18,425 nt of DNA from positions 1-18,425 of the forward strand of contig CABSMD010000025.1 of the NCBI GenBank assembly GCA_902478725.1, given 5' to 3'. Positions 1 through 6,833 of the stretch are shown here, in pieces (the first letter of the stretch is position 1; every line of letters starts with the position of its first letter). Source of the stretch: an uncultured Clostridia bacterium (GTDB lineage Bacteria > Bacillota > Clostridia > HGM11514). The notes under the pieces were generated by a model, which worked only from the letters and a program-made list of their open reading frames with translations, was not told where the DNA came from and did not search any database. A program made the position numbers and the translations under genes.

Positions 1-33
1 TCTCGTGGGCTCGGAGATGTGTATAAGAGACAG
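1..33. other. Nextera (Tn5) sequencing adapter remnant, not genomic
   Basis: The first 33 bases match the Illumina Nextera read-2 transposase adapter as I know it, lacking only the leading G. The last 19 bases (15-33) are the Tn5 mosaic end, AGATGTGTATAAGAGACAG. The recA reading frame runs straight through it from a GTG at 19, which would add the false N-terminal peptide MYKRQ; that peptide is a familiar artefact of untrimmed Nextera reads. Genomic sequence starts at base 34. Confidence 0.97.
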
Positions 34-657
34 GCGTTGGTGCCTAAGGCCGAAATCGACGGCGAAATGGGCGATTCCCATGTCGGCTTGCAGGCGCGGC
101 TGATGTCGCAGGCGCTTCGTAAATTGGCCGGCGTGATCAGCAAGTCCAACACGATTGCGATCTTTATCAACCAGCTGCGCGAAAAGGTCGGGGTGGTCTA
201 CGGCAATCCGGAGACGACTACGGGCGGCCGCGCGCTCAAATTCTATAGCTCGGTGCGGCTGGATGTGCGCCGTACCGAAACGCTCAAGCAGGGAACCGAG
301 ATGATCGGTAACCGCGTGCGCGTCAAAGTGGCGAAGAATAAGGTCGCGCCGCCGTTTAAGGAAGCGGAGTTCGATATTATGTACGGCGAGGGCGTTTCCA
401 AGGAAGGGATTGTGCTGGATTTGGCGGCGGACAATGGCTTTGTCAAAAAAAGCGGCGCGTGGTACTCGATCGGCGAGGACCGGATCGGGCAGGGACGCGA
501 CAATTCCAAAAAGTACCTCAGGGAAAACCCGGATGTGTTTGCCGACCTCAACCGCAAGGTGCGTGAGAAGTATGGCTTTCCGGTAGAGAAGGAAGAGTCC
601 GCGAAGTCCAAACCGGCGGACAAGCCGGCGGATAACACGGCAAAAGCGGCGGAATAA
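34..657 (+). CDS. recA: RecA recombinase, C-terminal part (5' truncated)
   Basis: RecA forms ATP-dependent filaments on single-stranded DNA, drives strand exchange and triggers LexA self-cleavage in the SOS response. The visible 207 residues align by eye with E. coli RecA from about residue 148 to the end. Both DNA-binding loops are present: L1 around EMGDSHVG and L2 around YGNPETTTGGRALKF. The C-terminal domain follows (GAWYSIGEDRIGQGRDN), then a Lys/Ala/Pro-rich tail. The Walker A and B core is missing because the contig is joined to adapter sequence at base 33; nothing suggests a natural truncation. The stop at 655-657 lies four bases before recX, so the two are co-transcribed. The real start lies outside the window, and residues encoded by 19-33 should be discarded. 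Confidence 0.97.
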   Translation, partial: ALVPKAEIDGEMGDSHVGLQARLMSQALRKLAGVISKSNTIAIFINQLREKVGVVYGNPETTTGGRALKFYSSVRLDVRRTETLKQGTEMIGNRVRVKVAKNKVAPPFKEAEFDIMYGEGVSKEGIVLDLAADNGFVKKSGAWYSIGEDRIGQGRDNSKKYLRENPDVFADLNRKVREKYGFPVEKEESAKSKPADKPADNTAKAAE

Positions 658-661
658 CCGT

Positions 662-1285
662 ATGCAGATTACAAAAATCGAACCGCAAAAGCAAGACCCG
701 TCCCGCCGGTCGGTCTATGTCGACGGGGCATATTCCTTCAGCCTGGACGCGGAGAGTTTTTTAAAATCCGGCCTCTGTGTGGGAATGGAGATCGACGAGG
801 CCGCCATTTCCGAACTGACCCTGGCGGCCGAGTACGCTGGCTGCAAGACGTATGCCTTTCGGCTGCTGGCCCGGCGGAGTTACGCCATCGGGGAACTGCG
901 CCGTAAGATGGCGGCAAAGGGGTTTGGGGAGGAAGCGTGTGACCGGACGGTGGCGCTCTTGTGCGAGCTGGGCTATCTGGATGACGAAAAGTACGCGCGG
1001 ATGTATGTCTCCGACGCGGTGAACCTGTCGCGCAAGGGCAAGCGCCTGATTGCCTACGAGCTGTCCCAAAAAGGGATTCGCCGTGAGATTGTGGAGGAGG
1101 CGCTCTCCGAGCTGGACGAATCCTCCGCCTTGGAAGAGCTGGTGGCCAAAAAGGTGGCCTCCGAGCCGGAGCTTGACCGGCGGGCGGTGAACCGGATCGT
1201 TTCTTTCTGCGCCCGCAAAGGCTATGAGTATTCGGATATATCCGAGGCGCTTAGAAAATACATGGGAGAGTATGCGGATGAATAA
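662..1285 (+). CDS. recX: Regulatory protein RecX
   Basis: RecX binds along the RecA filament and limits its growth and activity. The 207-aa product has the family layout: an N-terminal strand-rich extension (residues 1-55), then tandem three-helix repeats. Typical RecX stretches are visible: ALRLLARRS-like 'AFRLLARRSYAIGELRRKMAAKGF', 'LGYLDDEKYARMYV' and 'GKRLIAYELSQKGI'. Length is normal for the longer Firmicutes members. The ATG at 662 comes four bases after the recA stop, the usual recA-recX coupling that keeps inhibitor and recombinase levels linked. The end overlaps the rimO start by eight bases. Identification rests on motif recognition plus the recA neighbour. Confidence 0.93.
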   Translation: MQITKIEPQKQDPSRRSVYVDGAYSFSLDAESFLKSGLCVGMEIDEAAISELTLAAEYAGCKTYAFRLLARRSYAIGELRRKMAAKGFGEEACDRTVALLCELGYLDDEKYARMYVSDAVNLSRKGKRLIAYELSQKGIRREIVEEALSELDESSALEELVAKKVASEPELDRRAVNRIVSFCARKGYEYSDISEALRKYMGEYADE

Positions 1286-2615
1286 GGTTGGGCTGGTTTC
1301 ACTGGGCTGTTCCAAAAACCTGGTGGACAGCGAAATGATGCTTGGCATTCTGCGGGAGCAGGGTTACATACTGGAGGACGACCCCGCGCAGGCGGACGTC
1401 TTAATCGTGAACACCTGCGGGTTTATCGACTCGGCCAAGCAGGAATCGATCGATACGATACTGGAAATGGCAGGATACAAAGAGACGGGCCGGTGCCGCA
1501 CGCTTGTGGTGGCGGGCTGCCTGTCCCAGCGTTACCGGCAGGAGATTTTAGAGGAGATACCCGAGATCGACCTGGTGCTGGGAACGGCGGACTACCACCG
1601 GATCGCGGACATCCTGCGGCAAAAAACGCGGCGGACGTTTGGTGACATCAACTGTTCGCCCGATTATACGGTTCTGCCGCGCGTCAACTCCATGCCGCCG
1701 TATACGGCCTATTTGAAGATTGCCGACGGATGCGACAACCGCTGTACCTACTGTGTCATCCCCTCCATCCGCGGGCGTTACCGCAGCCGGGGGATGGACG
1801 AGCTGGTTGCTGAGGCGGCGTCTTTGGCGGCCTCCGGTGTGCGGGAGCTGATCGTGATCGCGCAGGATACCACCGGCTATGGAACCGACCTGTACGGCGC
1901 GCCGCGCCTGGCGGAACTGCTCGTCCGGCTGTGCGAAATCCCGCCATTGCGCTGGGTTCGCCTGCACTATGGCTATCCTGAGGGGATGACGGAGGAATTG
2001 CTGGAGGTTATGGCCGCGCAGGAAAAGATCTGTCCTTATTTCGATATTCCCATCCAGCATTGCAGCGATACTATCTTAAAACGGATGGGACGGCGGTGTA
2101 CCAAGGCGGAGCTGACGCGGCTGTTTGCGGATATCCGCCAAAAGATGCCGGATGCGGTGCTGCGCACCTCCCTGATCGCCGGCTTCCCCGGTGAGACCGA
2201 AGAGCAGTTCGGCGAGCTGTGTGAGTTTGTTGAGAAGGTAGGCTTTGACCGGGTCGGGGTGTTTGCCTACTCCCAAGAGGAGGGCACGCCCGCCGCGCGG
2301 CTGAAGGGTCAAATTGACGAGGCGGTCAAGGAAGCCCGGCGCGACCGGCTGATGGAGCTTCAAAAGGATATTTCGTTGGCCAAAAATCGGGCGAAGCTGG
2401 GCCGGACGTTTGAAACGCTGGTCGAAGGCTTCGATACCGGGCAATGCCTGTACTATGGCAGAACCTATGCCGACTCGGTGGAGATCGACGGCAGGATCTA
2501 TTTTGGAAGCGGTGCGGAGCTGTCCGCCGGGATGTTTGTCCCGGTCATAGCGGAGGACTGCGACGCATATGATCTATACGGCAGGGCAAAAATCGAAGGG
2601 GGCGGCCTGATATGA
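1278..2615 (+). CDS. rimO: Ribosomal protein uS12 methylthiotransferase RimO
   Basis: RimO is a radical-SAM enzyme with two 4Fe-4S clusters that adds a methylthio group to the conserved aspartate of ribosomal protein uS12. The 445-aa product shows the N-terminal MTTase domain with its three cluster cysteines (C11 in SLGCSKN, C47 in NTCGFI, C81 in AGCLSQ). The radical-SAM motif CxxxCxxC follows at C152, C156 and C159 (CDNRCTYC), and a C-terminal TRAM domain spans about 370-440. SLGCSKNLVDSE and the TRAM end point to RimO rather than MiaB. I chose the ATG at 1278, about seven bases after GGGAGAG (1264-1270). The ATG at 1272 is too close to that site, and an in-frame start at 1224 lies deep in recX. 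The gene overlaps recX by eight bases and pgsA by four, so it is translationally coupled in one operon. Confidence 0.96.
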   Translation: MNKVGLVSLGCSKNLVDSEMMLGILREQGYILEDDPAQADVLIVNTCGFIDSAKQESIDTILEMAGYKETGRCRTLVVAGCLSQRYRQEILEEIPEIDLVLGTADYHRIADILRQKTRRTFGDINCSPDYTVLPRVNSMPPYTAYLKIADGCDNRCTYCVIPSIRGRYRSRGMDELVAEAASLAASGVRELIVIAQDTTGYGTDLYGAPRLAELLVRLCEIPPLRWVRLHYGYPEGMTEELLEVMAAQEKICPYFDIPIQHCSDTILKRMGRRCTKAELTRLFADIRQKMPDAVLRTSLIAGFPGETEEQFGELCEFVEKVGFDRVGVFAYSQEEGTPAARLKGQIDEAVKEARRDRLMELQKDISLAKNRAKLGRTFETLVEGFDTGQCLYYGRTYADSVEIDGRIYFGSGAELSAGMFVPVIAEDCDAYDLYGRAKIEGGGLI

Positions 2616-3154
2616 CGACTGCAAACAAGATTACGCTGGTACGGATCGTGATGATCCCGGTATTTTTAGTGCTATTGCTGTGTGAGTCGATCCCGTACCA
2701 TATGTGGATTGCAGCGGTGTGGTTCGCCGTTGCGGCGTTCACGGACGGGTTGGACGGGCATATCGCCCGCAGCCGCAACCAGATCACCACCTTTGGAAAG
2801 TTTGCCGACCCTCTGGCGGATAAGCTGCTGATCTCGGCGGCGGTGATCGGTTTTGTGGAGATATTTGAGCTGCCGTCGTGGATCGCGTTCGTCATCATCG
2901 CGCGGGAGTTTATCGTGACCGGCCTGCGGCTGATCGCCATATCGGACGGCAAGGTGATCGCGGCGAGCATGGTCGGCAAGGTCAAAACGGTGGTGCAGAT
3001 CGTGGCGATTCTGCTTTGCATGGTAATCGATTCCTCCATACAGGTGTGGGATATTGCCCTGACTACCTGGCTGATGGGAATCGCGGCGGTGGTCACGGTT
3101 TATTCGGGCATCTGTTATCTGGTGCAAAACCGCGGCCTGCTGCATATGAAGTAA
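2612..3154 (+). CDS. pgsA: CDP-diacylglycerol-glycerol-3-phosphate 3-phosphatidyltransferase
   Basis: PgsA makes phosphatidylglycerol phosphate from CDP-diacylglycerol and glycerol-3-phosphate at the cytoplasmic membrane, the committed step to phosphatidylglycerol and cardiolipin. The 180-aa protein carries the complete CDP-alcohol phosphotransferase signature: D45, D48-G49, A52-R53, G62, D66 and D70, with the family spacing. Several hydrophobic segments surround it (about 10-25, 31-45, 72-90, 95-112, 127-142, 150-170). Its ATG overlaps the rimO stop in an ATGA junction at 2612-2615. A rimO-pgsA pair is common in Firmicutes. Length and motif fit PgsA better than phosphatidylserine synthase or cardiolipin-type paralogues, but substrate choice within the CDP-alcohol family is inferred from context. 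Confidence 0.93.
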   Translation: MTTANKITLVRIVMIPVFLVLLLCESIPYHMWIAAVWFAVAAFTDGLDGHIARSRNQITTFGKFADPLADKLLISAAVIGFVEIFELPSWIAFVIIAREFIVTGLRLIAISDGKVIAASMVGKVKTVVQIVAILLCMVIDSSIQVWDIALTTWLMGIAAVVTVYSGICYLVQNRGLLHMK

Positions 3155-3172
3155 GTAATGTATCGTTCATGC

Positions 3173-3205
3173 CCCGGCCGGCGATGCTGGCCGGGATCGT
3201 TTTAA
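3173..3205 (+). terminator. Possible weak intrinsic terminator after pgsA
   Basis: A perfect 7-bp GC-only stem, CCCGGCC (3173-3179) with GGCCGGG (3189-3195), closes a 9-nt loop and is followed after four bases by TTTT. The short T-run makes it weak. It would separate the recA-recX-rimO-pgsA operon from the next gene, whose start is only 65 bp after pgsA. Confidence 0.4.
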
Positions 3206-3219
3206 AAAGGGTGATTGCG

Positions 3220-3819
3220 ATGAATCGTGAGATATACACACAGATATACCGGCGGCTGGACAAGGTTACGCCCCTGCCGGTCGATTGCGGGCGTTCCTGC
3301 GGTGCGGCGTGCTGTGAGGATAATGAGACCGGGACGGGGATGTACCTTTTTCCGGGGGAGGAAGCGATGCATCTCCTCCCTTTCCCTGGGGAGGAAACGA
3401 TGTTTTCCCTTCCAGAAGAAAAAAAGACACATCTCCTTTCGAAAGAGGAAGGTGTGTTGCGGGAGGAGAGCGATTGGCTCCGTCTTACGCCGAGTGAATT
3501 TATGGTGGAAGGCCGGCCGGTGCAGCTGGCAACCTGCGGCGGAAGCTGTCCAAGACACCTGCGGCCGCTGTCGTGCCGGATTTTTCCGCTTGTGCCCTAT
3601 GCCAAGCGGGGCAGCCGGATGCGGATTATCATGGACCCGCGGGCCCGTCCGCTTTGCCCGTTGGCGCGGGTTTTGCAGCCGCGCGATCTGGAGCCGGATT
3701 TTTATAAAAACGTGCGGCGTTGTATGCAGCTTTTGATGAAGTTTCATGCAACCCGCGCATTTATCTATGAGCAGAGCGAGCTGATCGACGAGCTGTGCGG
3801 CCCGTTTCTGGATTTGTGA
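3220..3819 (+). CDS. Cysteine-rich YkgJ-like putative metal-binding protein
   Basis: Function unknown. The 199-aa product has ten cysteines; clusters C23/C27/C31-C32 (VDCGRSCGAACC) and C106/C110/C119 (TCGGSCPRHLRPLSCRIFP) resemble the YkgJ/UPF0153 type of zinc or iron chelating proteins. The start at 3220 follows AAGGGTGAT, a close match to the ribosome site, with about six bases of spacing; a longer open frame upstream overlaps pgsA and has no support. Residues 44-74 are three imperfect copies of an 11-residue unit (FPGEEAMHLLP, FPGEETMFSLP, then EEKKTHLLS lacking the first three residues). They sit between the first cysteine cluster and the LRLTPSEF stretch, and look like a recent in-frame 33-bp expansion. 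It is downstream of pgsA and converges on the next gene. Metal binding is inferred only from the cysteines. Confidence 0.75.
   Translation: MNREIYTQIYRRLDKVTPLPVDCGRSCGAACCEDNETGTGMYLFPGEEAMHLLPFPGEETMFSLPEEKKTHLLSKEEGVLREESDWLRLTPSEFMVEGRPVQLATCGGSCPRHLRPLSCRIFPLVPYAKRGSRMRIIMDPRARPLCPLARVLQPRDLEPDFYKNVRRCMQLLMKFHATRAFIYEQSELIDELCGPFLDL
3349..3441 (+). repeat. Three-copy 33-bp in-frame tandem repeat
   Basis: Copy 1 is 3349-3381 and copy 2 is 3382-3414. Copy 3 (3415-3441) lacks the first nine bases and has diverged most. Copies 1 and 2 share the core GGGGAGGAA-CGATG and encode FPGEE-M-LP. The period is a multiple of three, so the frame of the host gene is kept. Confidence 0.8.
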
Positions 3820-3864
3820 TTGAAGCTTGCAGATTTCAGATGATTGGATAATTCTGGGCCGCAC

Positions 3865-4077
3865 TCAATCCCCATCCGGGATGATGGGGATGACGGGCAC
3901 CGCCTGACCCCTCTTTTTGTTGATGGTACGCTGCTGGAGGGCAGATACCAGATTGTTTGTGGTCAGATTGAAAAAGTTGATGACGGTCTCGATCTCCTCA
4001 TCGGTCAGGTCGGTCGCGATCGCCACGGCCAGAGTGGCCGAAAGTGTCAGTAACTCGCCCGGATAGACCTCATCCAT
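3865..4077 (-). CDS. Small conserved-looking hypothetical protein (DUF6774-like)
   Basis: A 70-aa acidic, helix-rich protein with no signal peptide or membrane segment. The stretch GELLTLSATLAVAIATDLTDEEIETVINFFNLTTNNL resembles small clostridial proteins of the DUF6774 type as I recall them (E-L-x-A-x-LA, then TDDE, then FF/L-x-L); this is a weak memory-based match. The start at 4077 is backed by an AAGGGGTGAT ribosome site about six bases upstream. It lies 96 bp downstream of the 732-aa membrane protein on the same strand and may be co-transcribed with it. It converges on the cysteine-rich gene, leaving 45 bp between the stops. The C-terminal VIPIIPDGD is encoded by an 8-bp inverted repeat (3869-3890). 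No function can be given. Confidence 0.7.
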   Translation of the reverse strand: MDEVYPGELLTLSATLAVAIATDLTDEEIETVINFFNLTTNNLVSALQQRTINKKRGQAVPVIPIIPDGD

Positions 4078-4173
4078 ACAACATCACCCCTTATTTACTA
4101 TATGTAAAAGCGGCCAAAACGGTGTTGCCATTTATATCTCTTTCAGTCCATACGCTTTCCGGACGATTGTTTT

Positions 4174-6372
4174 TTATTGATCCTTTCTCAAACGGATGAC
4201 CGGGCGGACGGCAAGCGGTTGGGCGGCGTCCTTGTGGAGGACATAGCCGTCCCGGTCGGTGCAGCGTACCATCGTGTCGTTGTTTCCATACGCGTCCAGC
4301 AGCCAAAACGGGTCGCCCCGCCAGGGGCCAAAGCGTCGGCTGATTTCCTGATAGGCTGTGATCGGCAAGAGGGAGACCGTATCGGTGACGATCTGGTAAT
4401 AAGCGGTATCCCAAAGCGCCGCGGCGGTTTCGGGAGACGCATCCCAAAAATGTGAGTGGGTTCCCCCTTCGCTCTCCCCGGCGTTTCCTTCACTTAGCAA
4501 AACACGGTTGATAACAGGCAGGAGCCTGTTTTTTTCTTGCGCGGAAAACGAGTCTAAAAACCCGCTGTTCAGCCAGCGGCGCAGGCTGCTGTCAGACCAT
4601 AGGTTACTGCCGTAGGGAGGGGTATCGTCAAACGGGAGCGCTACAGGCAGGTTTTCACAAACAAGGAGCTGACTGTCCGGCTCGTCCGACAGCACCTCCC
4701 ACCGCAGGGGAGCACCCTGATAGCAACCAAACAGAATGGTCTGCGGCCTCTCCCGCAGCCCGGCGGACAGCAGGGCGGCACAGCAAAGAGCGATACACAC
4801 CAGCGCGGTTGAGCATTTATGCCGCCTGAAAAAGAGTAACCTCGGCCATACCAGCCGGAACACTTTTTTGCAGTTCATCGCCAGTGCAAGCAGCCCGGCG
4901 GCTATCATAAGGTCAATGAGGCTGACAAACAGGAACATATGCTTTGCCAGGTCTGCCTCCCCATTGCAGATCACGGGCAGGGCAAGACTGGCCCACGCAG
5001 CCGACAGCAGCCATGCCCCGCCTATTAGGGGGACAAGCCATCCCCGCAAGCGGCAGATCAGACAAAGGCAGAGCAGGGTGAGCAGGAGCAGCGCTCCGAT
5101 TACAAACCAGGGTGTGTATAAAAGAACACTTCTGACACGCAGAATACTCCACAGGCTGAACCGGCGGGTTTGTTCCATCCGGCCGGCCGCGGAGGTTGCC
5201 AGCGACGGCGGGCGGATATGGCTGCTGTGCCGTGCGGCAAGCCCCAGTTTTTCGGCAAACCGTACCGGATGCCGCAGGTAAAACATGGTTATATCCAGCT
5301 TTCCGACCCGCTCAAAAAAACCAGTCTGAAATTTTTCTGCGCGAATATCCACAGGATAGGAGGGCATATAGGCGTGGGTATTTTGCAATGGCAGGCAAGA
5401 AAGGTCCAGCCCCAGCTCCAGCAGGTCCGAGGCGGGTGAGGGACTTTCTTTTAAAATGCCGTAAAACACCGACTGATAGGTGGTGTCTTTGTCCATCCAT
5501 TTTGGAATGCTGGCAAAGAGCAGCGCCAACGAAACCAGACAGCCTACAACCAGCACTGGCAGAACGACCCGAAACGCCCTGCTGTTGGCGCGTGTTATCA
5601 GTGTGAGGGAGGCAAGAGCGGCGAGGGCGGCAAGCGGAATATTGGCAAGCTTTGCCCCCGCAAAGAAATACAGACAGACAAACAGCAGAACCACCGCCGG
5701 TATACTGCCGGGTCGGCGGTACAGCCGCAGGCTCAGGCCGACCGCCAATAGCAGCATAACATATTGGAGAGGCTCCCCATAAAACGAATTGAAATAAATC
5801 AGATAACCGGCATCACAGAAAAAGAACAAAAAGCAAGCCGTTGCCATCCATTGCAGTGCACGGGTATGAAAAAAGGAGACGATAAGAAACGCTGCGGCTG
5901 CCAGCAGCAGGATGTAAAGCAGCGCCAGCCACAGCAGGTTATAATTACCCGCCGGTTGCCCGGTTATGCGGTTATAGCAGTAGTTTAACAGTTTGGATGC
6001 CTTGACGAACCAAAACTGCGGGCTGGAATAAACCTCGTCCTCGCCGTTGGTAGCAAACAGCGAAGCGGCCTGCGTGAAAAAGCTGTCTCCCTCCACCTGC
6101 ATGGTATAGTACTGCCGGAATTGATATTTTCCATTCTCCAGGGAAGAAATACGGTTGACCTCCATCACGCGGTAAAAATCGCCGTTGTCCGCCAGTCCCT
6201 GATTTGTCCCGCCATACAATACAGCCAAACAGGCCAGAGCCACCAGTACGGCAGCAACCCAGGGAATGAACTGCCGTTTTTTCGGTGCCGTGTCAGGCTG
6301 GGACGGTATGTGGGAGAGAGACGGTAAGGAAGGGGACGGAGTGGGCAATGGTTGCTTTGAAAGCGTCTGCAT
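4174..6372 (-). CDS. GT-C-like polytopic membrane protein with C-terminal DUF6273 domain
   Basis: A 732-aa protein in two parts. Residues 1-540 hold about 11 hydrophobic segments (for example 36-53, 147-166, 203-217, 267-287, 413-440, 446-465, 478-498, 521-538). Basic KKR before the first segment predicts a cytoplasmic N-terminus, which puts the 54-146 loop outside. That loop starts with GLADNGDFYRV, and YFNSFYGEP follows at 193-201; both recall GT-C-fold lipid-linked sugar transferases (WsfD-like glycan hexose transferases) of Firmicutes. Residues 541-732 look like DUF6273: ILFGCYQG, RWEVL, WSDSSLRRWLNSGFLDSFS and the ending VRPVIRLRK. By topology this domain is extracellular. The start at 6372 has AAAGGGGGTTG about six bases upstream. 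The donor, the acceptor and the role of DUF6273 are unknown; surface glycan decoration is an inference. Confidence 0.75.
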   Translation of the reverse strand: MQTLSKQPLPTPSPSLPSLSHIPSQPDTAPKKRQFIPWVAAVLVALACLAVLYGGTNQGLADNGDFYRVMEVNRISSLENGKYQFRQYYTMQVEGDSFFTQAASLFATNGEDEVYSSPQFWFVKASKLLNYCYNRITGQPAGNYNLLWLALLYILLLAAAAFLIVSFFHTRALQWMATACFLFFFCDAGYLIYFNSFYGEPLQYVMLLLAVGLSLRLYRRPGSIPAVVLLFVCLYFFAGAKLANIPLAALAALASLTLITRANSRAFRVVLPVLVVGCLVSLALLFASIPKWMDKDTTYQSVFYGILKESPSPASDLLELGLDLSCLPLQNTHAYMPSYPVDIRAEKFQTGFFERVGKLDITMFYLRHPVRFAEKLGLAARHSSHIRPPSLATSAAGRMEQTRRFSLWSILRVRSVLLYTPWFVIGALLLLTLLCLCLICRLRGWLVPLIGGAWLLSAAWASLALPVICNGEADLAKHMFLFVSLIDLMIAAGLLALAMNCKKVFRLVWPRLLFFRRHKCSTALVCIALCCAALLSAGLRERPQTILFGCYQGAPLRWEVLSDEPDSQLLVCENLPVALPFDDTPPYGSNLWSDSSLRRWLNSGFLDSFSAQEKNRLLPVINRVLLSEGNAGESEGGTHSHFWDASPETAAALWDTAYYQIVTDTVSLLPITAYQEISRRFGPWRGDPFWLLDAYGNNDTMVRCTDRDGYVLHKDAAQPLAVRPVIRLRKDQ

Positions 6373-6411
6373 TTGTCAACCCCCTTTCTAAATGAAAACT
6401 CTTTGTATTCT

Positions 6412-6417
6412 AGTATA
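6412..6417 (-). promoter_or_regulatory. Possible -10 element of the GT-C/DUF6273 gene
   Basis: The minus strand reads TATACT, five of six bases of the consensus, 40 bp before the start at 6372. No good -35 lies 16-18 bp upstream (nearest are ATGTTG or TATGTT), so expression may need an activator. The surrounding 6373-6545 gap is strongly AT-rich compared with the genes on both sides. Confidence 0.4.
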
Positions 6418-6545
6418 ATCTTTCAGAACATAACAACATATTCTTATATAACATATTTAATACGATTTACAATCTTTTTGGAATAGTCATCATTGGGATA
6501 CTGATTCATTGTTTTTGTTGTATGCTTATGTATGAGGTGATTCGT

Positions 6546-6752
6546 ATGAGGCTGCAACAAATACGCGAAAGCAGAGGACTGTCATGCAAAGCATTGGCGG
6601 AAATCCTGTCTGTGTCAGAGGCAACCTATTCCGCCTATGAGAAGGGGAAGCGCAGGATACCGCTTAGGATTGTTATCAAACTCGTAGATTACTACGAGAT
6701 TAGCTGTGACTACCTGGCCGGATTGACTGACGAACCGAAGCCAAAAAAATGA
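6546..6752 (+). CDS. Small XRE-family helix-turn-helix regulator
   Basis: A 68-aa protein that is essentially one HTH_3 domain. The helices are visible as LQQIRESRGLSCKALAEIL, the turn and recognition helix SVSEATYSAYEKGKRRIP, and LRIVIKLVDYYEISCDYLAGL, the standard XRE ending. I chose the ATG at 6546 because GAGGTGAT (6534-6541) sits at the right distance; the in-frame ATG at 6522 lies upstream of that site. It is divergent from the GT-C/DUF6273 gene across 173 bp, so regulating that gene, itself, or both is the simplest guess. Nothing resembling a toxin, phage or plasmid partner is adjacent. The short Lys/Pro tail EPKPKK ends the protein just before a strong hairpin. Confidence 0.85.
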   Translation: MRLQQIRESRGLSCKALAEILSVSEATYSAYEKGKRRIPLRIVIKLVDYYEISCDYLAGLTDEPKPKK

Positions 6753-6756
6753 CAAT

Positions 6757-6806
6757 AAAGCCATACAGCTCCGCCGCAAACCGTTGCGGCGGAGCTGTAT
6801 GGCTTT
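6757..6806. terminator. Bidirectional intrinsic terminator, 23-bp perfect stem
   Basis: Arms 6757-6779 and 6784-6806 are perfectly complementary over 23 bp with the 4-nt loop ACCG. The outer ends are AAAG and CTTT(T), giving a T-run in either direction; on the minus strand the next bases are T-rich as well. It sits between the convergent XRE gene and potA and can end transcription from both sides. The stem is unusually long for a terminator. Confidence 0.85.
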
Positions 6807-6833
6807 TAAATGCCTTGTAAATGGACGTGTCTC

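Noticed and set aside
2878..3219. Longer version of the cysteine-rich protein starting inside pgsA
   Set aside because: The extra residues overlap pgsA in another frame, look like low-quality shadow sequence, and lack a ribosome site; 3220 has a strong one.
3869..3890. 8-bp inverted repeat as a terminator for the 70-aa gene
   Set aside because: It lies inside the 3' end of the coding region and no T-run follows on either strand.
6757..6806. Long perfect palindrome as a mobile miniature element
   Set aside because: There are no flanking target duplications and no second copy in the window; location between convergent genes and T-runs fit a terminator.
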